A DNA stretch of 64,000 bases from Methanobacteriota archaeon (GTDB taxonomy: Archaea > Thermoplasmatota > Poseidoniia > Poseidoniales > Poseidoniaceae), in assembly GCA_018650165.1 (NCBI GenBank), contig JABIGM010000018.1, forward strand, positions 1 to 64,000, in the 5' to 3' direction. Shown here piece by piece: positions 28,249 to 37,393 of this stretch. Made by a program: the position numbers and the translations under genes. Below the pieces are notes generated by a model. It worked only from the letters and a program-made list of their open reading frames with translations, did not search any database and had not been told where the DNA came from. Each line of letters starts with the position of its first letter. Position 1 is the stretch's first letter.

Positions 28249-28262
28249 ATTATAGTTATAAT
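28249..28262 (-). promoter_or_regulatory. TATA-like promoter element
   Basis: ATTATAACTATAAT on the minus strand, in AT-rich sequence between two co-directional genes, centred 34 bases before ATG 28221. Archaeal TATA boxes lie about 26 bases ahead of the transcription start, which would leave a leader of only a few bases. No Shine-Dalgarno motif is present before that ATG, consistent with this. Confidence 0.4.
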
Positions 28263-28283
28263 GATAATCCCGGATTTGACCCA

Positions 28284-28565
28284 CTAAGATTGCTCTTTGT
28301 CGTCTTCCATCCCTCGAATCTCATAGTTAGATGGGAATAGAGCCACGATAACTCCTGCAATTAAGAAGCCGAGACCCAAAGCAAATCTCTGCTCTACGAA
28401 AAGAAATTCTAGAGCGAAAACCACTAACAATAATCCGCCAATATTTGAAATCCAAACTAGTGCTTTGAAAGTTGAAAGTGAGACTCCTGTGGTATTGGCT
28501 CCTCTGGAGGGGCCGAATTCTCCACCGAATCTTTGTGCTCCGTCATGGTCTGGTTGGTCACTCAT
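28284..28565 (-). CDS. Small two-helix membrane protein
   Basis: A 93-residue protein with a hydrophilic N-terminus (30 residues, Gly/Asp-rich) and two membrane helices (ALVWISNIGGLLLVVFALEFLF and ALGLGFLIAGVIVALF), ending in an acidic tail. A GGTGAG motif sits close before ATG 28565. It follows the ferredoxin gene by four bases and is probably co-transcribed with it. Function unknown. Confidence 0.7.
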   Translation of the reverse strand: MSDQPDHDGAQRFGGEFGPSRGANTTGVSLSTFKALVWISNIGGLLLVVFALEFLFVEQRFALGLGFLIAGVIVALFPSNYEIRGMEDDKEQS

Positions 28566-28569
28566 ATTC

Positions 28570-28902
28570 TCACCTATCTATCATTGTAATCGCATCGGTT
28601 GGACACGCTAGAACACAAAGCCTGCACCCAGTACAGGCATCTCGAATAATTTTGGCTTTGCGATTACTAGGTACTTCGAGTAAAGGTGAGGCCATTTCTT
28701 TGAAGTATAATTCAATTGCATCATCATCACAAACTATTGTGCACTGATCACAACCAATGCACAATTTCTCAGTAACCCAAGCAACGGTCCCTTCGCCACC
28801 TTTTGTCATAGCACGTCGCTCACCCTTTTGCCTAGCAAGAGAGATCGCTATCCGTTCAGCCTCCACTGCACGGCGCTTTGACAGGTCCTCTGGAGATGTC
28901 AT
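28570..28902 (-). CDS. Ferredoxin-like protein with two 4Fe-4S clusters
   Basis: A 110-residue cytoplasmic electron carrier or subunit. Seen: two complete cluster motifs, CIGCDQCTIVCDDD (about residue 47) and CTGCRLCVLACPTD (about 92), each CxxCxxCxxxC; the usual proline after the fourth Cys is missing in the first (CD instead of CP). A basic N-terminal extension of about 45 residues (KRRAVEAERIAISLARQKGERR) could contact a partner. The gene overlaps the upstream seven-helix protein by four bases, and it lies convergent with the respiratory operon, so it may be an electron donor or acceptor there; that is inference. Confidence 0.9.
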   Translation of the reverse strand: MTSPEDLSKRRAVEAERIAISLARQKGERRAMTKGGEGTVAWVTEKLCIGCDQCTIVCDDDAIELYFKEMASPLLEVPSNRKAKIIRDACTGCRLCVLACPTDAITMIDR

Positions 28903-29546
28903 TCAGTCACCTCCAATGGGTGCTCACCTTCAAACTTCGCGACAGACAGATTCACTAACACATCTCCCAAACAGTAGAATGCACCAACCAATAGAGGCGG
29001 ATTCCAAGCTGTTAATCCGGTCCAAGGTACTTCATTCGACCAAGTCCAATTGGCAAGATAAGTCCCCCATAATTCCATCAGTAAAGCCGCCCATGCCATT
29101 GTGGCATAAAGTGACGGTTGCGGGCCCCATTTAGTAAAGGCAAGAACTAAAATTAGTAAAAATAAACCCGATGTATCTCCGCCAGTCCACACACCATAAG
29201 CCACTAATGGAATAAATGGAATAAGTGAAAACATTGCTTTCTTTACCGGTAAATGTGTTGCAATTCTACGACCTGCATCAAACAAAAACCAGTGGCCTAC
29301 TGGAACAAATAAGGGCATTAGACCGCGTTGATATTCATAGATGAGCCATACTTCACTGAAAAATAACTCCATCGGAGTTGCGAATGCTAGAACTGTAATC
29401 ATTTCAATGCGTTCACGTCTTTCAGCTTGGCTAAAGAGGTACATGAATAGTCCTATGCAACCAATATTTACAGGCCATTCACCATATTTTGCACTTACAA
29501 ATAATCCTATACCAATTGTTAATGCATAAAGAAAAACTCTCTTCAT
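28899..29546 (-). CDS. Polytopic membrane protein (about seven helices)
   Basis: A 215-residue integral membrane protein of unknown function. Hydrophobic helices run from FLYALTIGIGLFVSA to LLVGAFYCLGDVLVNLSVA. Polar signatures within the helices include TPMELFFSEVWLIYEY and FVPVGHWFLFDAGRR, with Glu, His and Arg that could form a site. It overlaps the ferredoxin gene by four bases, so a membrane-associated redox role is conceivable. I start at ATG 29546; a TTG three codons earlier is possible. Confidence 0.7.
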   Translation of the reverse strand: MKRVFLYALTIGIGLFVSAKYGEWPVNIGCIGLFMYLFSQAERRERIEMITVLAFATPMELFFSEVWLIYEYQRGLMPLFVPVGHWFLFDAGRRIATHLPVKKAMFSLIPFIPLVAYGVWTGGDTSGLFLLILVLAFTKWGPQPSLYATMAWAALLMELWGTYLANWTWSNEVPWTGLTAWNPPLLVGAFYCLGDVLVNLSVAKFEGEHPLEVTE

Positions 29547-29559
29547 ACAAATCAACTCA

Positions 29560-30546
29560 TTAAGATTGTAATTCGATTGACACGCCTTCTGAGCGCATTA
29601 CTTCAATCACTAATTCGATTACATCATTCGGCAAATCTTCCGGTGCGTGTACACCCGACGGAAGCATTTCAGGTCGGTCAACCCAGGCAATAGCACAACA
29701 TGCAGTTACGAGTCCTGTCGTTCTTGCCATACTAGAATCTCCATCTGAACCACTGTCCTCGACAACCCATCTGCGCTCATTATCTCCCGAGGTAATATGT
29801 ACTTCCATCCAAGTAAACTCTCCGCGCAGTGGGTCGATTTTCCAAGCATCAACTAACTCTTCGGGATTAAGTTTAGTCGCCTGATACTTCTGAATATGCC
29901 CTGGCCATCTGACAGTATACTCGCCCATCTTTGTTGCAGGAATGTTTAGCAACGAGCGTAGCCCATCAGTCAGGAATGCATCCATCTCCCGACCGTTAGC
30001 ATCTATTGTATGCAGTTCAGTCATAGCAGGAACCTCGCAAACCTCACCGTTTTCGATGATTCTGGCTTCACGAGTATATTCTGCAATTACATCATGGGGG
30101 GAAAATGGTGCCATATACGACCAGTGGTTATCTGGTTCACTGGGATTGCCACCTACTTTGATACTCACTTTGTCTAATGTCCCAAATTCACGGTACGCCT
30201 GTGAGACGAGCATATTGGAGAGACCTGGTGCGATTCCAACATCCCACAGAATCTTGCTTTGAACATTTTCTAATCGATCTGGAGTTATTTCGCTAAAGGA
30301 AAGGTCTACTATTTTTTGTCCCGAATTTTTTAGCATACTGGTTGCCTTGTGGCCCAGTGACCCCGGCAGCATATTGATGATTAAATCCGCAGAACTGTGG
30401 TCCGCTTCCAAGGCGCTACCTAAATGGAAAGTTGCATCGGTTTCTCTCTCGACAATATCGAATAAATGCACTTCGAAATTTGCATCCACCAAACGTCGTG
30501 TGACAAATAAGCCAACCAGGCCCCCTCCTAGGCAGTGTACCCGCAT
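29560..30546 (-). CDS. Saccharopine dehydrogenase-like NAD(P)-dependent oxidoreductase
   Basis: A 328-residue oxidoreductase. Seen: an N-terminal Rossmann fold with GGGLVGLFVTRRL, a VHLFDI acidic end to the second strand, NMLPGSLG, and a middle block WDVGIAPGLSNMLV, which is the conserved DxGxxPGLxxMLA signature of the saccharopine dehydrogenase/carboxynorspermidine family, followed by a VGGNPSEPDN loop. Such enzymes join or split an amino acid and an oxo-acid through a secondary amine. The substrate is unknown. It is the last gene of an asnB-gshA operon (one-base overlap with gshA), which points to an amino-acid-derived small molecule. Confidence 0.85.
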   Translation of the reverse strand: MRVHCLGGGLVGLFVTRRLVDANFEVHLFDIVERETDATFHLGSALEADHSSADLIINMLPGSLGHKATSMLKNSGQKIVDLSFSEITPDRLENVQSKILWDVGIAPGLSNMLVSQAYREFGTLDKVSIKVGGNPSEPDNHWSYMAPFSPHDVIAEYTREARIIENGEVCEVPAMTELHTIDANGREMDAFLTDGLRSLLNIPATKMGEYTVRWPGHIQKYQATKLNPEELVDAWKIDPLRGEFTWMEVHITSGDNERRWVVEDSGSDGDSSMARTTGLVTACCAIAWVDRPEMLPSGVHAPEDLPNDVIELVIEVMRSEGVSIELQS

Positions 30547-31754
30547 TAATTCTTCACCATCTGCTTTTGAGATTCCGCACCCATTGCTAGCATTGACAAC
30601 TCAGCAACCAGAGCATGCCATCCATGTGCATGCTCACCATATGTGCCACCTACTTCACTGTAAGGGAGAAATATCGCAGATGGGGAATTCAAATTTTCAA
30701 TCTCACCTTTCTTTGGATTTATTCGATAAAACCATGATGCTGCTTCACCATCTACCAAGTAGACAACTGGTTCAACAGAATAGCCTTCACTCGACTTTAG
30801 AGTGGTGGGTACGCCTTCCTGTATCAGGAAGTTTTCAACATCGACCCCTCCTTTTGAGTACATTAGTCGTTTGAATTTTCGATTTGAAAGATTCAGAAGT
30901 TGGTTACCACTCGTTACTGCCATAATCCCTAAGCCATAGGTGCCCCTATCGTTTTTGACAAAAGCAACTGGCTCTCTTTCAATGCCCAATGCTTGATATC
31001 TAACAGCGATTTTAGCCAAGAACTCATCTATTTCTACTGCAAGGGCTTGGCGGCAAGTTTCCTTTTCCAAACATTTGTTTTCACTTACAAACCAGTCAGT
31101 TAGAAGGTGCCACGGATCAATATCCAATACCTCTGCAATCTCGTTGACATATTCTTGTAAACAAGCATAGTGTTCGGACTTTCTTCTTCTCTGCCAACCC
31201 ATATGAGGCGGTGGTGAAACTTGGTGGGCAGCAATTCCCGGAACAACACCTTCAGTTAAATCATTATTCAGCATTATAAGGTCAGGGCTATTTCCATCAA
31301 TCATTAATGAATCGTTGACGAGTTTGACTTGGTCTAATACCAGTGGTCCTGTGATTCCATCAATAGAACCGTGCCCACCCAACTCTGGTGAACCGACAGT
31401 GCAGCGGAAACCTCCATCAATTAATAGACGCTTGATTGTTGAAACATTTTCAGCATAACCGGGATTCCTCGTGTGGGATTCTGGATATAGATGGACCCAT
31501 TTACATTCTGGCTGCTGTCGAATAATATGTTCGCGCAGTAATATAGAAAGTCGTTCTTCATCCTCGCTTGACACATTATTGAATCCTGCAGGAAAATGGT
31601 TTGCATCGACTACTGCTATTTTCCACCCACAGTCACGAATGTCGACGCTACCATAGATTGGAATTGGTACCTGTGAACGCTTTTTAGCCATCCACTCAGT
31701 GATCAATTCACGATTGGCTTCAAGATGTTTGGTGAGGTCATGTACTGCGGTCAT
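30546..31754 (-). CDS. gshA: Glutamate-cysteine ligase, ferrooxidans-type
   Basis: A 402-residue ligase resembling the distinct glutamate-cysteine ligase family first defined in Acidithiobacillus, rather than the E. coli GshA or plant types. Seen: VDIRDCGWKIAVVDANHFP near the N-terminus, LINxDLTEG-like MLNNDLTEGV, HYACLQEYVNEIAEVLDIDP, and FVKNDRGTYGLGIM, the ATP-grasp-like lysine/glycine loop. It would make gamma-glutamylcysteine from glutamate, cysteine and ATP, the first step to glutathione and itself the main thiol of haloarchaea. No glutathione synthetase gene is in the window. It overlaps asnB by four bases and the dehydrogenase by one. The substrate could differ. Confidence 0.78.
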   Translation of the reverse strand: MTAVHDLTKHLEANRELITEWMAKKRSQVPIPIYGSVDIRDCGWKIAVVDANHFPAGFNNVSSEDEERLSILLREHIIRQQPECKWVHLYPESHTRNPGYAENVSTIKRLLIDGGFRCTVGSPELGGHGSIDGITGPLVLDQVKLVNDSLMIDGNSPDLIMLNNDLTEGVVPGIAAHQVSPPPHMGWQRRRKSEHYACLQEYVNEIAEVLDIDPWHLLTDWFVSENKCLEKETCRQALAVEIDEFLAKIAVRYQALGIEREPVAFVKNDRGTYGLGIMAVTSGNQLLNLSNRKFKRLMYSKGGVDVENFLIQEGVPTTLKSSEGYSVEPVVYLVDGEAASWFYRINPKKGEIENLNSPSAIFLPYSEVGGTYGEHAHGWHALVAELSMLAMGAESQKQMVKN

Positions 31755-33466
31755 GATACCACTTCCTCAAGCAGCGAAGTGAGATCCCCACTGCGCTTAC
31801 TTATTCCGCCATCCAATATGTGCATCGATTCAAACAACCCTAGACCTATGGCGATTTCTGGCTGCTTTATTAAGGCGCGTTTCAGACGCGGATAACGATT
31901 AGCAATTGGCTCGACAAAGTAGTTTAATTCATCTAAGACCGAATCTATCATTCGGGGTGATGTTGCCCTACCTGCTGGCATTTTAGGTCGACGAACAATT
32001 TCAGTCGGTAGGTTGGTCAATTCTGCAGCTGAACGTAAAGCAGCCTTCTCATCATGAGATGGAGGGAGCCTCCAATCCATTGGCAATTTGTTTGAATCTT
32101 CGCGGTGCCTACTCCCTAAAAATGGCACCCGAACCTCGAGGCTATGAGCCATTGAGTGCCGGTCTACTAACCGCAGTTGAAAATTAGATAATTGACCATG
32201 CTCTAGTTCAAATTGTAAAAAATCCTCAAGTGATTTCGTATGTGCTTCAGGTGTTAGGTCGTCACTCCACCACGAATCTCCTTGAAGATTTGTAAGGCTG
32301 CAGTCCATATCACTCAAACGTGATCTAATCAATTTCGAATGACCCTCTAAATCTCGGTATCTTGGGTAACCCGCATGTAACTCATCAGCACCTTGACCAC
32401 ATAGGCCTACGGTCACAGACTCCGCCATCTTAGCAAAAAGTGGTTGGAAAAATAGTACAGTGACATCTAAGTCCTCTCCATGCCATGCTAAATCTGGTAA
32501 TTTGGAATGAAATGAATCGGGCTCGAGTATGTGCTGGTGGTGTTTGAGGTCTAGACTCGATGCTACAAGTTCTGCTGCTTGCCAGTCAGGATTGTCTTCG
32601 CTCTCGGCTACTGTCCAACATTCTGGTACATCTTGTTCCGCAATCTCTGCTGCCTGCCGTGCAACTGCACATACAAGGCTTGAATCGAGTCCCCCCGACA
32701 ATACAATGCCAACAGGTACATCGGCCATCAATCTATCACTCACACTCAAAGTAAACGAGTCCAGTAAGCCTTCTGGGTCATTCCAATCACTAGTTGGGAG
32801 AACTTTCTGGATTTCAAATCGCGACGAACTTGTCATTCTAGGCTTTCCATCAATCAATTCCCAGACCTCGACACTACCTGGTCTAACGTTATGGACATCT
32901 GCAAAGAGAGTGGTTGCGTCTAGGGGGTACTCCCATGCAATTCTAGCTTGCATTGCAAAATCATCGATCTGTGGAATATATGATTCATGCGCCCTTAGTG
33001 CCTTAGCTTCGGATGAAAACAGAAGACAGTCGTCAACAATAGTTCGCATTAAGGGCTTGATGCCAACGGGGTCTCGGGCCAAAATTAGTTGGCCATTTGA
33101 CCATAGTGCAAATGCAAACATTCCATCTAATTTAGATATCCATTTCGCATGATCATTCGCATTACCTTTACCAGTATGCAACGATAGAATAACTTCGCTG
33201 TCCCCATTGGTAGAATAATTGTAAGAGTTACTTTTCAAATCAAGATGGTTGTAAAACTCACCATTGACTACTGCAACTTTACCAGGACCACGCAATGGCT
33301 GAGGTGAACCAACTAAATCTAAGATGGCAAGTCTTGCATGGGCTAAGCCACAAAAATCATCTTCATAGGTGCCGCGTCCATCAGGACCGCGATGTTCCAT
33401 GAGGTCAATCATGCGCGATAGTACAACCTTGTCAGGTTGTCCAAGCATGCCACCTATGCCACACAT
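31751..33466 (-). CDS. asnB: Glutamine-hydrolysing asparagine synthetase
   Basis: A 571-residue class B asparagine synthetase. Seen: the N-terminal nucleophile Cys2 in MCGIGGM, then HRGPDG and the glutaminase loop VNGEFYNH; the synthetase domain has the PP-loop LSGGLDSSLV and GQGADELHAGYPRY, with LRLVDRHSMAHSLEVRVPFL near the C-terminus. It transfers amide nitrogen from glutamine to an adenylated carboxylate, normally aspartate. It heads a three-gene overlapping operon with gshA and the saccharopine-dehydrogenase-like gene, so a specialised amidation of another carboxylate is possible. Confidence 0.92.
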   Translation of the reverse strand: MCGIGGMLGQPDKVVLSRMIDLMEHRGPDGRGTYEDDFCGLAHARLAILDLVGSPQPLRGPGKVAVVNGEFYNHLDLKSNSYNYSTNGDSEVILSLHTGKGNANDHAKWISKLDGMFAFALWSNGQLILARDPVGIKPLMRTIVDDCLLFSSEAKALRAHESYIPQIDDFAMQARIAWEYPLDATTLFADVHNVRPGSVEVWELIDGKPRMTSSSRFEIQKVLPTSDWNDPEGLLDSFTLSVSDRLMADVPVGIVLSGGLDSSLVCAVARQAAEIAEQDVPECWTVAESEDNPDWQAAELVASSLDLKHHQHILEPDSFHSKLPDLAWHGEDLDVTVLFFQPLFAKMAESVTVGLCGQGADELHAGYPRYRDLEGHSKLIRSRLSDMDCSLTNLQGDSWWSDDLTPEAHTKSLEDFLQFELEHGQLSNFQLRLVDRHSMAHSLEVRVPFLGSRHREDSNKLPMDWRLPPSHDEKAALRSAAELTNLPTEIVRRPKMPAGRATSPRMIDSVLDELNYFVEPIANRYPRLKRALIKQPEIAIGLGLFESMHILDGGISKRSGDLTSLLEEVVS

Positions 33467-33507
33467 ATCCAGTCCAATTACTTGTAGTTCAAGAGCCCTT
33501 GCTTTGC

Positions 33508-33618
33508 TCAGAAAATCGAGTAAACAAACATTGTAACAATCATGATTACAAATGAAAGAATAAATGTCACCAAGTAGGCACTTTGGGGTGGGTCTTGGGG
33601 TGGTACTTCGTCAGTCAT
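33508..33618 (-). CDS. Tiny single-helix membrane peptide (36 residues)
   Basis: A short open frame from ATG 33618 to TGA: a proline-rich N-terminus (TDEVPPQDPPQ) and one strongly hydrophobic helix (YLVTFILSFVIMIVTMF). A GGTGAG ribosome-binding motif lies five bases before the ATG, which supports translation. It resembles in size and layout the small accessory subunits of oxidases, but I cannot assign it. It lies in the 204-base gap between the lipid-kinase-like gene and asnB. Confidence 0.55.
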   Translation of the reverse strand: MTDEVPPQDPPQSAYLVTFILSFVIMIVTMFVYSIF

Positions 33619-33670
33619 TGGGTCTCACCTATACTATGGGGAGTTGAGGCGCCATTTCAACATAATGGTC

Positions 33671-34288
33671 TCACAACCACGGTGCTAGTAAAATAATTGC
33701 TGCTAATGGAATTAGCAACATCGTGGCATTATCATCAATCCACCTTAGTCGTGGCCACTCAGCAGCCACGCACAATGGGCCCATTACGAAAGCTAACCAA
33801 ATTGGAGTCTCTAATTGAGACCAAGCAGCAACCCAAATCAATGCTATGAAAATTGAACCAAATATGAAGACGTTTTTACTTTCCACACCCTTCCGTCTAA
33901 TCTCTCCCAAGAAAGGGTCTCCTAACGACAACGATAGAATTAGCGGCCAAACGAGTTCGGGAGCCTCTGCAAGTGTCATGAATGTCAAACCAATTGCAAA
34001 ACCACCCCACGCTAAAGCACTGACTTGTTTGGACTCATAGTCGCGTTGACCAAAAATGGTTATTCCTAATTTTAGCCGTATACCTTCAGCAAACACAATT
34101 GTAAATGTCAGAAAAGAAACTACCTGTAATACCGTGATTGAAAAGTAGTCAGCGATGTTTTTTGAATATTCAAAGAAGATGAATGGTATTATTGACATAC
34201 CGATGTGAAAGCCTCTGCGGAACAGGTGCCCATAAAATCCTCCGACTGAATGTTTAACCGGATCTGTAAGTTCAACTTGCTCACTCAT
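33671..34288 (-). CDS. Dolichol/phytol kinase-like membrane protein
   Basis: A 205-residue integral membrane protein of about six helices that resembles the SEC59/VTE5/DGK1 group of CTP-dependent polyprenol or diacylglycerol kinases. Seen: HLFRRGFHIGMSIIPF near the N-terminus (R-K/G-x-x-H-I signature), LSLGDPFLGEIRRKG and the C-terminal IDDNATMLLIPL, which matches the conserved DDNxxxP ending. A role in phosphorylating an isoprenoid alcohol is plausible. ATG 34288 has GAGGGA five bases ahead and lies eight bases inside the meaB gene end. Confidence 0.6.
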   Translation of the reverse strand: MSEQVELTDPVKHSVGGFYGHLFRRGFHIGMSIIPFIFFEYSKNIADYFSITVLQVVSFLTFTIVFAEGIRLKLGITIFGQRDYESKQVSALAWGGFAIGLTFMTLAEAPELVWPLILSLSLGDPFLGEIRRKGVESKNVFIFGSIFIALIWVAAWSQLETPIWLAFVMGPLCVAAEWPRLRWIDDNATMLLIPLAAIILLAPWL

Positions 34289-35102
34289 CAAATTCCCTCA
34301 ATGCGTCTTCGATGCTTAACCCTTCTTCAGACATGCGGTCGATAATAGCCTCAAAGGCGGGATTTCGGACCAGGACATTCTCATGCGCCATCAATAATTG
34401 CTGACGAACTCTGGCGCGACGGGAAGAAACCCTTTCCTCTAAGGATAGGATTTTTTCCGATAATTCATCCAATCCTACCCCTTCAGTAGCACTTGCTAGA
34501 ATAATTGGAGGGGCATCATTAGTCAAAGTTAGAGAGACGGTTAGGTCATTGACAACTTTACTTGCACCTTCCAAATCACTTTTGTTCACCACTATCAAAT
34601 CAGCTAATTCTAGCAAACCTGCTTTTTCTGCTTGTACTCCATCTCCACGTGAAGGTCCTTCAACAACAATAATTCGATTTGCAATTGCGGCGCATCGCAT
34701 TTCTGATTGCCCTGCACCAACAGTTTCTATGATTACTAAATCGAAATTACTTGCCAATAAATGGTTTGCAAGGTCACTAACTATAGAAGGGATTGAACCA
34801 CTCGAAGAACGGGTGGCAATACTTCGAACGTATATTGAATCCGACTTTTCTGCATCATCTAGTACACTTAACCTAATCCGGTCCCCAAGTAAGGCACCTC
34901 CGCTTATTGGAGAAGTAGGATCTATTGCCAGTACTGCAACTTTGTGTTTTGGTGCAAGTCGGTGAAGTATCCCATCTACAAGACATGACTTTCCGACACC
35001 GGGTGGGCCTGTGATTGCAACAATCAGTCCTTCTGTTTTTACAACTTGCAACTCACCATTCTCTATAGCTGAAAGTTGACGAGCAAGTTGCCTACGCTCC
35101 AA
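34281..35102 (-). CDS. meaB: MeaB/ArgK-type GTPase, methylmalonyl-CoA mutase chaperone
   Basis: A 273-residue P-loop GTPase that protects and reloads the B12-dependent methylmalonyl-CoA mutase. Seen: Walker A GPPGVGKSCLVD, the DPTSPISGGALLGDRIR block unique to this family, IETVGAGQSEM (Walker B) and NKSD for guanine. It follows the B12-binding subunit gene directly, with the stop and a TTG start adjacent (TGATTG). The family is usually about 320 residues, so this form is slightly short at the C-terminus. Confidence 0.93.
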   Translation of the reverse strand: MERRQLARQLSAIENGELQVVKTEGLIVAITGPPGVGKSCLVDGILHRLAPKHKVAVLAIDPTSPISGGALLGDRIRLSVLDDAEKSDSIYVRSIATRSSSGSIPSIVSDLANHLLASNFDLVIIETVGAGQSEMRCAAIANRIIVVEGPSRGDGVQAEKAGLLELADLIVVNKSDLEGASKVVNDLTVSLTLTNDAPPIILASATEGVGLDELSEKILSLEERVSSRRARVRQQLLMAHENVLVRNPAFEAIIDRMSEEGLSIEDALREFDE

Positions 35103-35540
35103 TCACTCACCCCAGTGCCACTCATCTGGTGAACCGACTCCACAATTAAGACCGGAAGCGAACTCTACAAATTCGAGAATTTCAGTTGAAGGTGTACCTG
35201 GTCCAAATATTGCTCGGACTCCAGCATCAAATAGTTGTGAGCGGTCGTCTTCAGGAATAATCCCTCCTCCAAAAACGACTACATCATCTAAGCCCGCCTC
35301 GCGTAAGAGATTGCAAACTTTCGGGAAGAGGTGGCTGTGAGCACCAGAAAGAGAAGATAGGCCGACGAAACGTGCATCTTCATCCATTACTGTTCTGACA
35401 ATTTGGTCTGGAGTCCTTCGAAGACCAGTATAGATCACCTCATGACCTCCATCACGTAATGCCCGGGCTACGACCTTGGCTCCACGGTCATGACCATCAA
35501 GTCCCGGCTTGGCTATGACAATACGTTGTCGGGCTCCCAT
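35103..35540 (-). CDS. Methylmalonyl-CoA mutase, B12-binding subunit
   Basis: A free-standing 145-residue cobalamin-binding domain. Seen: [20 protein letters not shown], containing the DxHxxG motif in which His replaces the lower ligand of cobalt, then GLSSLSGAH and [11 protein letters not shown]. It pairs with a separate catalytic subunit, not present in this window, to isomerise methylmalonyl-CoA to succinyl-CoA. Start at ATG 35540 (MGARQRI) is chosen because the family begins close to RIVIAKPG; the open frame runs 54 bases further without support. It is transcribed away from the acyl-CoA carboxylase operon across a 100-base gap. Confidence 0.92.
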   Translation of the reverse strand: MGARQRIVIAKPGLDGHDRGAKVVARALRDGGHEVIYTGLRRTPDQIVRTVMDEDARFVGLSSLSGAHSHLFPKVCNLLREAGLDDVVVFGGGIIPEDDRSQLFDAGVRAIFGPGTPSTEILEFVEFASGLNCGVGSPDEWHWGE

Positions 35541-35640
35541 ATTCGGCTGTGTGTAGGAGCGTCTATGAAGCGGTTGCGGTGTAGAAATGCGCACACAAGC
35601 AATAAGGAGGGGCTATTACTGTCTCTGATTGGCGAAAGGC

Positions 35641-37194
35641 ATGATGGGTACCGATGAGCGACTACGGGACCTGCGGGCACGAAAGGCACGTGCTGAGGCA
35701 GGTGGCGGCCAAGACAGGGTTGCTGGCCAACATAAGAAAGGAAAAATGACTGCTCGCGAGCGCTTAGAAATGCTACTCGATGAGGGCTCATTCCAAGAAA
35801 TTGATGCTTTGGTTGAGCACCGTTGCCGAGATTTCGACATGGACAAGAATGTCATCCCTGGAGATGGTGTTGTCACCGGCCATGGTACTGTAAATGGAAG
35901 AGAGATTTTCGCTTTCGCACAAGACTTCACCGTATATGGGGGTAGCCTTGGTGAGATGCACGGCCTCAAGATTTGCAAAGTACTTGATATGGCCCTCAAA
36001 ACAGGTAGGCCAGTAATCGGGCTGAACGATAGTGGAGGCGCTAGAATCCAAGAAGGAGTTGCTAGCCTAGGGTCCTATGCTGAAATTTTCTTCAGAAATG
36101 TAAGAGCGAGTGGCGTAGTTCCACAAATAAGCGTCATAATGGGACCATGTGCAGGAGGCGCTGTTTACTCGCCTGCTATCACAGATTTCGTAATCATGGT
36201 CGATAAAACGGCACATATGTTCATCACTGGTCCTGAAGTTATCAAGACTGTTACAAATGAAGAGGTTTCATTCGAAGATTTAGGTGGAGCCGGGACTCAC
36301 GGTAGTAAGTCAGGAGTATCTCACTTTACTGCGCAAAACGACCAAGAAGCAATTGATCTAGCAAGAGAATTAGTTGATTTTTTGCCATTGAATAATATGG
36401 AAATGTCGCCCGAGAAGAAAACCAGTGATCCAGCAAACAGAGTTTGCGAAAAATTGGATTCAATCGTACCAGAAGACCCAACCAAGCCATATGATGTAAA
36501 GGATGTAATTACAGAAATCCTTGATGATGGTGGGTTCCTTGAAGTCCAAGAAAATTGGGCAGGCAATATTGTCATTGGCTTTGGCCATCTGAATGGAGCA
36601 ACAGTTGGGGTCGTCGCAAATCAACCCAAGATGTTAGCTGGTTGCCTTGACATTGATGCAAGTGACAAGGCTGCACGCTTCGTAAGGTTCTGTGATGCAT
36701 TCAATATACCACTGATAACTTTAGAAGATGTTCCGGGATTCCTTCCGGGAACCAACCAAGAATGGGGAGGGATAATTCGGCATGGGGCTAAACTCCTCTA
36801 CGCATATGCAGAAGCTACTGTTCCAAAACTGACTGTCATTTTGCGCAAAGCGTATGGCGGCGCATATGATGTTATGTCCTCGAAACACATTCGTGGCGAT
36901 TACAATGTGGCGTGGCCAAGTGCAGAATTGGCAGTTATGGGAGCCGAGGGTGCAGTACAAATTATTCACCGACGAAGATTACAGAATGCAAGAGACTCAG
37001 AGGGTGAAAGAGAAAGACTAATCGATGACTTCCAAGAGACATTTGCTAACCCTTACAAAGCCGCAGCACTTGGTTATCTAGACGATGTCATCGAACCAAA
37101 TCAAACCCGTGACCGATTATGCAAGGCTCTTAGCATGCTAACCGATAAAGAAGAATTACGTCCATCAAGAAAGCATGGAAATATACCGTTGTGA
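35641..37194 (+). CDS. pccB: Acyl-CoA (propionyl-CoA) carboxylase, carboxyltransferase subunit
   Basis: A 517-residue biotin-dependent carboxyltransferase. Seen: the N-terminal [17 protein letters not shown], the oxyanion-hole glycines in GGARIQEGV and [13 protein letters not shown], and the C-terminal [19 protein letters not shown] and [14 protein letters not shown]. It transfers CO2 from carboxybiotin to propionyl-CoA (or acetyl-CoA). Pairing with the mutase subunit and MeaB next door favours propionyl-CoA. ATG codons at 35641 and 35644 are both possible starts. Confidence 0.95.
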   Translation: MMGTDERLRDLRARKARAEAGGGQDRVAGQHKKGKMTARERLEMLLDEGSFQEIDALVEHRCRDFDMDKNVIPGDGVVTGHGTVNGREIFAFAQDFTVYGGSLGEMHGLKICKVLDMALKTGRPVIGLNDSGGARIQEGVASLGSYAEIFFRNVRASGVVPQISVIMGPCAGGAVYSPAITDFVIMVDKTAHMFITGPEVIKTVTNEEVSFEDLGGAGTHGSKSGVSHFTAQNDQEAIDLARELVDFLPLNNMEMSPEKKTSDPANRVCEKLDSIVPEDPTKPYDVKDVITEILDDGGFLEVQENWAGNIVIGFGHLNGATVGVVANQPKMLAGCLDIDASDKAARFVRFCDAFNIPLITLEDVPGFLPGTNQEWGGIIRHGAKLLYAYAEATVPKLTVILRKAYGGAYDVMSSKHIRGDYNVAWPSAELAVMGAEGAVQIIHRRRLQNARDSEGERERLIDDFQETFANPYKAAALGYLDDVIEPNQTRDRLCKALSMLTDKEELRPSRKHGNIPL

Positions 37195-37203
37195 GTGGAT
37201 ATT

Positions 37204-37389
37204 ATGGCAGATATTGAAACACTTAGAATGGCAGCCATCGCTGCGGTACTAGCAGCCTCATCAAGTGGTGAAGACCCAACAAAGATTGGGCGAAAACTTG
37301 GAGAGGCATGGGCTCAAGATCACAGAAGGATGAATATGGGAATGTCATCACTTATGCACCGAAATAGTTCTCGGTCTACCTGGAGGTGA
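37204..37389 (+). CDS. Small subunit-like protein of the acyl-CoA carboxylase operon
   Basis: A 61-residue, helix-rich soluble protein (LRMAAIAAVLAASSSG, then KIGRKLGEAWAQDHRRM) between the carboxyltransferase and the biotin carrier genes. Haloarchaeal and actinobacterial carboxylases have a small essential epsilon/PccX subunit in the same position; assignment here rests on position and size, not on a clear sequence match. The end overlaps the strong ribosome-binding site (GGAGGTGA) of the next gene. Confidence 0.6.
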   Translation: MADIETLRMAAIAAVLAASSSGEDPTKIGRKLGEAWAQDHRRMNMGMSSLMHRNSSRSTWR

Positions 37390-37393
37390 AATG

